A DNA stretch of 64,000 nucleotides, taken from assembly GCF_904849725.1 (NCBI RefSeq), contig NC_058519.1, positions 107,744,881 to 107,808,880 of the forward strand. Reading direction: 5' to 3'. The notes under the pieces were generated by a model, which saw nothing but the letters and a program-made list of their open reading frames with translations, did not search any database and had not been told where the DNA came from. The position numbers and the translations under genes are program-made. This document shows positions 55,421-64,000 of this stretch, piece by piece; position 1 is the first letter of the stretch, and each line of letters starts with the position of its first letter. The DNA comes from Hordeum vulgare subsp. vulgare. Its lineage: Eukaryota > Streptophyta > Magnoliopsida > Poales > Poaceae.

Positions 55421-58400
55421 TGTGACAGCCCGATGCCGACGTTCCAGAAGATTCCCCCCTTTATTCCGTCTTCGTGTGATTATTTGTCGCATCATCATCG
55501 CATCATCTGCATTGCATCGGCATCCCCGTTGCCGCCAGTTTTCAACGTGCATCCGTTATTAGTTGCAGGTTCTCTCCGTGTTCGTCGTTGTCCGTGCTGA
55601 GCCCGACCACGCACGCACGCGCCCGGCGACATCATAAAAACCTTGTTTTTCAAAGTGTGTATAAGACTTTCTCTGATTGGGTTGGACCTTGGCGTGCGGT
55701 CTTAATTAGTTGTAGCTAGGCCGCCTGTCAAATTTCGTCGCAATCAGAGTCTGTCTGGTACCCAAACGGTCGACCATAGCGGCACCATATTCGGTCTATC
55801 GTCGGACGTTTATCGGTGTTTTAAAATTATGTTGTCACGGGCCGCACCATTTCCCTCTCATCCCTACATAGCCTACTCTACATAGCCCATCAAACCTACC
55901 TAGCCACTTCCTCCGTTCGTGGTCGTCGGATCGCGATCGGACGGACGAGGTCCACCCCACCATAGCCCAACCCTATATAAGCTCCACCCCATGGAGGGAC
56001 CTATCTCAGTCTACTAGGGTTTCCCCCTAGCCATTTTTGCAGCCACACCCCTCAAGGAAATCCCACCTGCAAGCCCAAGCCCTTCAATCCCGCAACCTAG
56101 CCTCCCTAGCCTTTTACGGCCATCGGATCTGAGATCTACGGCCCAGATTTGCCCAAAACCCCACCTACCGGACATGTCCGGGTGACCACATCTCCTGCAG
56201 CTCCTCCCGTGCCCCTCCTTCCAGGATCCGCCGAAGCCGCGTCGGTGCCAGGCCCCGATCCGGAGCCCCGCCATCCTGGAGCCGCCGCGCCTCCTGTCGA
56301 CTTCCCCGCCGCCTGCAGCGCGCCGCCTCCTTCGTCTGCTGCCGCCTCAAAGCCGGCTCAGGCCAGATCCAGCCCGGGGACCCTTCCCCGAGCTCCGGCC
56401 GCTCCGATTCCCACCGGTTCCCCTCGTCCCTCCGCCGGAGTTCCTTCGTCGGTTCTCTCTCGCCGCCGCCAAGTGCTCCTGCGAGGAGAACGACGAGGAG
56501 CCCCGCCCCGCTCCAGCGACGCTCGCCCCGCTCCTAGGCCTCACCAGCCGAGACAAGCCAGCAGCGGCCCAGCGCCTCAGGCCTCCCTCCCTCGATCGCG
56601 TTGACTGCGGCCCACGTCAACCGCTCCACCGGCTCGGCCCACTCCGCCTCGCCCCTCCTCGGCCCAAGGCCAAGCCTCCCTCTCCGTCCTGGGCCTTGGC
56701 TCGCAAGGTGAGACCCTCCCGAGCCACTTTTCCTCGTCCTAGGCGAATGTTAGCTAAGTTGCGCCCATGCTGGTTTCGGCTCGGTAGACAGGTTAGGCCC
56801 GTTATCGTTTTTTTAGGTTTTCGTATTTTATTTAAATTCCAGGAATTATATAGATATTAAAACGTTCGTAGGTTTTAAACCGTATGTCGGATCGAGGCGA
56901 GTTGTATATGGATCTTGTATAGATTTTAGTGTAGATTACGAATTTGTAACTTGCATGCATGTTTGATGTAGTTTAACCCTCCGAGTGCCTAGTTTTGCGT
57001 GTTGTCTCAATAGGTTAATTGCCTGTATTTATTTTTCGTGCATGTCCGGGTTACCCGAACTCCGTAAATAAAATGTTCATTTTTTAGGAACCCTTTTGCC
57101 ATGTATTTTAGAGTAATCGTTGGTGTTTTTGCATGTAGGATTCCGTAGCTAGTTTGATATACCGTGTTTAGGACATTACCTCGCATATACGTGAGGCGTT
57201 GTTTTTATTTTGCAACCCCTCATGTTATATATGTTTTCGGGGTAGAAAAATCCATAGAATTTAACTTTGTATTTAGTTTTAGCTTTAGAGAAAGTTAGTG
57301 CGCGTGATATTTTGCCATGATGCCCTTCTGTTTATTTTGTGGGTTTTATTCCGTGCTTGATATGATTAAGTTGTCAACTAGAGAGTTGCTCTTGGATGTT
57401 TAGTCTAGCCACTGTTATTTTGGTTGCAAAAGAAATCCATGTTTAGGTGTGTTTTGCTCGTTCTTTACTTGCTAGGAAATAGTGTTGTTTTAGAGATGCT
57501 GAAATATTTATAAGTCTGAAATCTGTTATATTTTGTTGCTGTCTTTGCATGAGTTTATCTGGTGATCTGTAGCTCTTTCGAGGTTGGTGCAATGGAGTTA
57601 GTTGTAGACTTTAGGATTCTCTAGCATGCTGTGAATTTTCATGTCATTTGGAGTCCTGTAGCTTATGGTTTTTCTGCTGTCAATATGCCTTCAGATCGAA
57701 AACTGCAGTTTCATAAACTGTTATTTTCACTAAGTCTGAAACTGTGTGTGAGAAGCCATTTTTTTAGTTCTGTTTCTAGTCATCCATGCTTCCATGCTAG
57801 GTGTTTTTAGTTGTATGTTGTAGTGCTTCTTGCCCTCTATTGCCTCATGCCTTGGTTGAGTATATTGGAATTGTGTAGCTCGTAGTTGTGGGGTGTAGAA
57901 AATGCTATGTGGCTGATTTTGGCAGATTGTAGTGATATCTTGTTTGGCTCGTAGATGTTAAACCGTAGCTCCGTTTTGATCGTGTCCTATATGAAACTTG
58001 CTTAAAATCTCGTGTAGTTTCATATTATCTTGCTGGTTGAGTGTTTTGAAATGCTTGTGACTGTCGTTGCACACATTTTGCATTCATGCCATCATATCTT
58101 GCGGTGTTCGTATCTTTTGAACCGTAGCTCCATTGGAGATGTTCTCTATGTGTAAATTGCTTGTAACGACGCGTAGAATCACGTGAATCTATTTGTTTTC
58201 CTGTTTAACAACCATTTAAACATGTTATCTCAGATCTGAACAGAATTGTAAATTAACATGTGAGGTCGCCTCGGAGGTGTTATATGCCATTTCCGACCTC
58301 ATTTAAAATACCTAGGTAGATAGTTTAGTTGCGCTTCACCTCTTGCCATGTTTAATGACATTTAATATTGTCGAGTAAATAATCAGGATAGAACTAAATA

Positions 58401-60351
58401 ACTCGTATGTGGAGTTTCGTCAATATGCAACTCGTTGCATATTGGACTTCACTTAATGTGTAGTGTTTGATTATTGTGAATTGTCATGCCATGTCTTGCA
58501 TACATTCAGCTGTTCATGCATCATTTGTGTTGTGCATCGTGTGGTGAATATCGTGTGTTGATCCTTGTTTCTGGTTTGCTTCGTCCCGATAGAGTTCCGC
58601 AAGCATGTCGGAAAGTGAGGACTCGTTCGACTACATCGGTTCGTCTGCTTCACGGAGTCATTCTTCTTCCAAGCGGGATCTCAGGCAAGATGACCATTTC
58701 CCCAGATACCATTACTATCATTTCCATGCTAGTTTTACCGCTTCTATCGTTATTGTCTCGTTGCCTACCACCTGTTAAATATCAGCCTCCCAACATTGTC
58801 ATGAAAACCTTCAACCTATTCACAACCTAGCAAACCACTTATTGGCTATGTTACCGCTTTCTTAACCATGTGTTAGCGTTGCTAGTTGCAGGTGCAGTTG
58901 TGTCCATGTGTTAACATGGGTTCCTTGTTATATCACCCTATTAAATGCTATCTAATTTAATGCAGCTATATACTTCGTAAAAGGTGGAAGGCTTGGCCTT
59001 TCTGGCCTGGTGTTTTGTTCCACCTTTGCCCCCTTAGTTTCGGCTACCGGTGTTATGTTCCATAATTGAGCGCTCCTAACACGATCGAGGTTGTTATGGG
59101 GACCCCCTTGATAATTCGTTTTAGATTAAAGCTGGTCTGGCAAGGCCCAACATTAGTACTAAATTTGCCCAACATAATAATTTTGTTAATAACGAAAGCA
59201 TAGGGCGTCATAAACCCGAGGAGTAATTTTACATTTACAGGGAGGGCCAGTGTTGGTCGAAAACAGAGCAGCTTACTAACGCTACCCGGGGCAACTCGGC
59301 GTTTGGTGTGGTAACCATCGCTCATCCGTCGTGTCCTGAGAACGAGATATGCGGATCCTATCAGGATCGTCGACACGTCGGGCGGCCTTGCTGGATTAGT
59401 TTTACCTTTGACGAATGTCTTGTGCATCGGGATTCCGGTGATGCTTTGGGTAATCTCAGAGTTGAGGTTTTCCACTAAGGAGTCCGACGAGATCGCGAGT
59501 TTCGTGATCAAGGATTTCTATGCGGCTTGTGGTAATTTGTGATGGATTAGTTGGAGCACCCCTACAGGGTTAAATCTTTCGGAAAGCCGTGCCCGCGGTT
59601 ATGTGGCAACGTGGAAACTTTGTTTAACACTGGTTCTAGATAACTTCAAGTTAACTTAATTAAAATATGCCAACTGAGTGTGTAACCGTGATTGTCTCTT
59701 TCGTGAGTCCTTCTCCGATCGAGGACACGGTGGGGTTATGTCTGACGTAAGTAGCTGCTCAGGATCATTCATTTGATCATCAGTAGTTCACGTCTGTTAT
59801 GCATAGATCTTCCCCTTCTTTATTCTTGTACTCGTAAGTTAGCTACCTCATATATTGCTTAGTCGCGTGCTGCAGCCTCACCACTTAAACTTGCCTCACC
59901 CATTAAGTTTTGCTAGTCTTGATACCTTTGGAAATGAGATTGTTGAGTCCCATGTGGCTCACAGATTACTACAACACCAGTTGCAGGTACAGGTAAAGGT
60001 TAATTGACGCGAGCGCGTTGATTGTTCATTTGGAGTTGCTTCTTCTTCTTCTTCATCGATCTAGGATGGGTTCCAGACCGGCAGCCTGGGATAGCAAGGA
60101 TGGACGTCGTTCTTCTTTTCTCATTTGTTTTCGTCCGTAGTCGGACCCTGCTCTTCTTCATGATATTTATGTATTGTACTGATGTGACTCTGATGTAGCT
60201 TGTGGCGAGAGTAAGCAAATTCCATATATCTCACCTTTTCAGTACGTGTACTTGTAACGATATCCATTCTTGCGAAACGATGAGATGCGCTTCTATCCCT
60301 GACGAGGCCCTTGTGCCAAATTAAGGATAGGGTCGCATCTTGGGTGTTGCA
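55421..60351 (+). repeat. 5' LTR of Sukkula-like element
   Basis: 4931 bp, TG...CA. A TATA box (CCCTATATAAG) is at 55971. A GC-rich stretch with spurious ORFs (56149-56604) lies after the transcription start and is probably untranslated. Much of the remainder (56800-60340) is T-rich. I see no nested insertion and no gene. Confidence 0.85.
55973..55980 (+). promoter_or_regulatory. TATA box of Sukkula-like LTR
   Basis: CTATATAA in both LTRs (second copy near 63704-63711, CTATATAA), followed by 'ctccaccccatggagggacc'. Confidence 0.65.
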
Positions 60352-60354
60352 AGT

Positions 60355-60368
60355 TGGTATCAAAGCAG
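60355..60368 (+). other. tRNA-Met-type primer-binding site
   Basis: TGGTATCAAAGCAG starts 4 bp after the LTR end. It is a close variant of the TGGTATCAGAGC primer site. Confidence 0.8.
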
Positions 60369-63151
60369 TACCGACCTAGGAGCCCCCTTGATTGATCGAA
60401 CTTGGCCGAGTCGAGTCTAGTGAAAAATTGCTTTGAGTCTAGTTATATATCGGAGAGTAGGATTCTTTTTTTCACCTCTTCTATGCTCTGATGAGGAATC
60501 TTGACGTAATATTTTTAATTCTACTCCTCTTCTCACTCAAAAAAAAATTAGGATCACGCGTTTATTTGTGGAATCTATATGATGTCGATGTGACGGAGTT
60601 CTGTCTTGGTGCCTCCTGTCTGACTTGATTTCTTCCGGGGAGTTGAGCTCCACGGGATTCTTGAGCACATCGCTATCATTCAGATTTCTTTGTATCTGAG
60701 AACGAAGGATGTTCATAATTGCTTCAATACTAGTAGTGGCGAGATAACCCCAATGTCCCCAGTTTTGGTGCAGATTGTTCGAGAGTACTGCCATACTTTG
60801 TATCATTGTGATCACGAGGGTCTGTAGTAGATGAAGGTCCGAGATTCTGGTTATGTGTTGACGGATGTGATACACTCGACGGGTTAGTATAGGAGTTGAG
60901 TGATATATTACTCCTTGTATCCGTGGACCAGATTGCATGACCAGAAATTTCAGGAGTTCTTAGGTGGGAATTCAAGTAGTTACTTATAGGACAATCTTCC
61001 AACAAATGCATGATGTTAGGTTGGGGTTCGACATCTAGTGGATTCGTTTGTTCACGGTCGTATTACAGCGGTTCTCGTTGTGTCTTAAAGAGTCCTTGTA
61101 GCTTGCTATGACTTGGGGATGCTTCATATGCCGTGTGCACTACCTTGCACAGGATGGCTACTGTAAGGATCGAGCCTGTGCGATCATGTCCACGAAAATA
61201 TCGAACGGAAATCTCTCTCATGAGTTTGTTCAGGCTTGTTTCGTAGGCCTCATCCTTTGTTTTGTTGGAATATGGTAATTCGAGTTGCTTCGATATCAAA
61301 TGGTGAATTTGTATCATTCCAAGAGGTGTTCTCATGTTTTATGGGAATGCTGATTCTTTTGCTCAATCAACTTGTATTTTCAATTTCTTGTCAACCGGAG
61401 TCGTCATATCAATTCTTTTCCAACCGGTGTGCTTCTCTTCCGTTAATCATATCCTTTCTGAATTTTGCAAGATCATTCTCTCAATTCTTACCGGAGTTTG
61501 TCTCATCTGTCCCTAGTTGTCTTTGTTTTTCCCCGCCCTCCCACCCTTTTCTTCAATGTTTCAGTCATCATCCAAGTGCCTTATATTCAGTGATGCTTCC
61601 ACTATCTTTTATTCTGTGTCCTATCCGGTGATTCATTGTGAAGATTCTCAAGAGCTTCGTGTTCATATTTATTCATTTTTGTTATCTTTTCCGGTGAATT
61701 CAATTCAGTTATCCGTGTTCATCATGTCCTTTTCATCCTTTAAATTCTTTCCCATGTTGAAAAATTCTTATCAGCCTATCTTGTTTATTCATTCCTCTCT
61801 TGTCTATCCGGAGTGTTGAAGATATCTCAGAAGTTCTTGTTTTCAAAAAAAATTCTATTAATTTGAGGTGATAACCTCATCTAGTTTTCATTGATACCGG
61901 TGCAATATCTCTCTTTCTAAGCAATCTTTTCAACGGTGGTTTCTTTGAGTGGGCCCATAACCCACAGGTTTTCCGAGGATCTTATCTTGCTCTTCTAATT
62001 TTTCCGGAGTCCTCTAATTCTTTTCAACTATGACGTAAGTATGAATTTCATCAGTCATATTCCTTCTTCAAGATCAATTTGAATTGTTCTAGTCTTTGAC
62101 TCAACCTTTCATTCTTCACTATTCCGGAGTGTCTCAGTAATTCTTGGTGTTGTTCTCGTCATCATTCTCAGCTTGCAATTTGAAGGAGTGTTTCTCTCAA
62201 ATCTTTGTCCATTCTCTTGGAGATTCATCATCTCAGCCTTGTGGCTTCATATTGAATTGTTCCAATCATGAGTATTCCTTCCATATCTAACCGGTGCATT
62301 CGGTGTTGTGTTCATTTTTTTCAATCCTCCGAAGGCCATCATTTCAGAAGACTTCTTCATTCTCAGCTTTCAGCTTTCGTTCTCAAATTCTTCTCAATTG
62401 TTGTCTCTTCGTTTGTCTCTCAATTATTCTGGTGTCTTGTTTAAGTTTTCTTCTCTCAGGTGGCTCATGATCTTTTCATTCTCTTGTATCTCCATTCATT
62501 CTTGTTGTATCCCCATTCAATCCAATTCTTACCGGTGTCTCCTTCAACATTTCTTCTAGTTTGTGCTCATATATCTCTTGAACCTTTTCAAGAATAATAA
62601 GTGGTATGTTAATCCGTTGCTTGTCATCAATTAAACTTGATGAAGGATAAACATAACATAATTCGTATTCTTGTTCATACTAATCTGGATTCTTCTTCCG
62701 GAGTGGCTCAGGGCATCAATTCTTTGTCTCAAGGTGTTCTTCAAGATTCTTGTGATAGTAGTTGTCATTCTCTTATTCATTCCTTCATCCCAATGATCTA
62801 GTTTTATTCTCTTGTTCCACAGGCTTGTGATGTTGCTCATTTGGGTCAATCTTGTTGTTCTATCAAGATCACGGTGTTCCCTTGTTCTATTTAGTTGTTT
62901 GTTATGAATATTGTCTATTTCTCCCATCTTATCGAATTTTTTGTCCCCTTTTCCTACCGAAGTACTGCCGAAATTTTCCGTGAATTCTTGCTTGTTTCTC
63001 ATATCATTCCTCATCGCTTTGCAACCTTCAAGGATCGTTGGTTTCACTCGTTTGTCAAAGAAGCGATTAAGTTTTACCTCTTGCTTTCTCATCCTCTCCC
63101 CCTTTTCATTCTTGGATCTCGGGTCGAGATCCTCTTGTAGTGTAGGAGAGT
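60369..63151 (+). other. Non-coding internal domain of Sukkula-like element
   Basis: No gag, protease, RT or integrase motif in any frame. From about 61300 it is strongly pyrimidine-rich on this strand (TTC/TCT repeats with recurrent 'ccggtg' and 'ttccggagt'), which keeps minus-strand and plus-strand ORFs open by composition. It ends with a purine tract (TAGGAGAG) next to the 3' LTR. Confidence 0.75.
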
Positions 63152-64000
63152 TGTGACAGACCGATGCCGGCGTTCCAGAAGATTCCCCCCTTTATTCCAT
63201 TTTTGTCGTGTGATTATTTGTCGCATCATTCGCATCATCTGCATTGCATCGGCATCCCCGTTGCCGCCAGTTTTCAATGTGCATACGTTATTAGTTGTCG
63301 GTTCTCTCCGTGTTCGTCGTTGTCCATGCTGAGCCCGACCACACACGCACGCGCCCGCGACATTGTCAAAACCTTGTTTTTAAAAGTGTGTATAAGACTT
63401 TCACTGATTGGGTTGGAACTTGGTGTGCGGTCTTAATTAATTGTAGCTAGACCGCCTGTCAAATTTCGTCGCAATCAGAGTCCGTCTGGTACCCGAACGG
63501 TCGACCGTAGCGGCACCGTATTCGGTCTATCGTGGGACGTTTATCGGTGTTTTAAAATTATGTTGTCACGGGCCGCACCATTTCCCTCTCATCTCTACAT
63601 AGCCTACTCTACACATCCCATCAAACCTACCTAGCCACTTCCTCCGTCCGTGGTCGTCGGATCGCGATCGGACGGACAAGGTCCACCCCACCATAGCCCA
63701 ACACTATATAAGCTCCACCCCATGGAGGGACCTCTCTCACTCTACTAGGGTTTCCCCCTAGCCATTTTTGCAGCCACACCCCTCAAGGAAATCCCACCTC
63801 CAAGCCCAAGCCCTTCAATCCCGCAGCCTAGCCTCCCCAGCCTTTTACGGCCATCAGATCTGAGATCTGGGGCCCAGATTTGCCCAAAACCGCACCTACC
63901 GGACATGTCGGTGGTCAAATCAGACATGTCCGGGCAACCACATCTCCCGCAGCTCCTCCCGAGCCCCTCCTTCCAGGAGCCGCCGAAGCCGTGTCGGTGC
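63152..64000 (+). repeat. 3' LTR of Sukkula-like element (cut by window end)
   Basis: It matches 55421-56245 with about 4% substitutions. A roughly 20-bp insertion near 63908-63930 repeats 'gacatgtc'. Confidence 0.85.

Larger units (their letters stand above)
55421..64000 (+). mobile_element. Sukkula-like LARD (non-autonomous large LTR element)
   Basis: The 5' LTR (55421-60351) begins TGTGACAGCCCGATGC. The same start recurs at 63152 (3' LTR, running off the window). A primer site TGGTATCAAAGCAG follows the 5' LTR. The 2.8 kb internal region has no gag or pol. LTRs near 5 kb, a short non-coding internal domain and a tRNA-Met-type primer match the large retrotransposon derivatives described in barley and relatives (Sukkula). 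The LTRs differ by roughly 4% in the first 800 bp. Confidence 0.82.

Noticed and set aside
56149..56604. 151-aa proline/alanine-rich ORF
   Set aside because: It lies inside the Sukkula-like LTR and is explained by GC-rich composition. No domain is recognisable and there is no conserved start.
59053..59511. 152-aa minus-strand ORF in the long LTR
   Set aside because: No motif, antisense to the LTR transcript, and no sign of constraint.
61063..63092. Minus-strand ORFs in the LARD core (61063-61335, 62631-63092)
   Set aside because: Strand-biased pyrimidine composition leaves frames open. The translations are Arg/Asn/Thr-rich without known domains.

Overview
The window is repeat-dominated plant nuclear DNA. 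It is almost certainly from a Triticeae grass (wheat, Aegilops, barley or rye). The evidence is the set of elements I recognise: Angela/WIS/BARE-type Copia LTRs, Athila-lineage Gypsy LTRs (Sabrina/WHAM-like) with tRNA-Asp primer sites, a Sukkula-like LARD with LTRs near 5 kb, a CACTA transposon with CACTACTAGG ends, and a Stowaway MITE. I see no clearly intact host gene. Apart from the possible remnants at 46-47 kb and 54-55 kb, the coding potential belongs to mobile elements or to sequence carried by them.

Layout. 1-120 is the end of an unidentified LTR element that cuts into an Athila-type Gypsy element (minus strand, 121-4768). That element itself sits in an Angela-type LTR fragment (4769-5132). 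5133-6379 is a decayed Mutator-like (MULE) transposase, followed by a GC-rich array of about 30 bp units (6629-6803). From 7191 to about 33224 lies one old non-autonomous Athila-like element (called element X here), opened by two insertions. The first is a truncated Angela-like Copia (8948-14014). The second is a CACTA transposon (17646-32791, TSD TTA), which is itself opened by a Tat/Retand-type Gypsy element (19161-31312, TSD GTTAT). The CACTA carries a broken spliced gene with weak B3-like character. The Tat element carries, antisense to gag-pol, a six-exon gene of the 'putative gypsy-type transposase' family, plus a 70 bp tandem array between the two convergent gene ends.

34458-42501 is an LTR-internal-LTR-internal tandem of a second Athila-like element (minus strand). 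Its only long ORF encodes an uninterrupted 446-residue acidic protein of unknown function in the position of gag. 42502-43375 is the body of another Gypsy LTR, and 43376-about 45770 is a second copy (3' LTR plus 3' UTR) of the family seen at 3-5 kb. Minisatellite-like sequence borders this block at 33.9-34.4 and 45.8-46.2 kb.

46200-47438 and 53811-55420 look like lower-copy sequence split by a Copia element (47439-53805, TSD GTAGA). This sequence holds a promoter-like TATA box and a broken GRF-type zinc-finger exon, and on the far side a possible split gene with a TGTAGTGTA-type intronic repeat. 55421-64000 is a Sukkula-like LARD: a 4.93 kb 5' LTR, a 2.8 kb internal domain without recognisable pol, and the start of the 3' LTR at the window edge.

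The elements most worth following up are the spliced antisense gene in the Tat element, the intact 446-aa ORF, and the hairpin motif found 40-45 nt downstream of the stop codon in two otherwise different elements.
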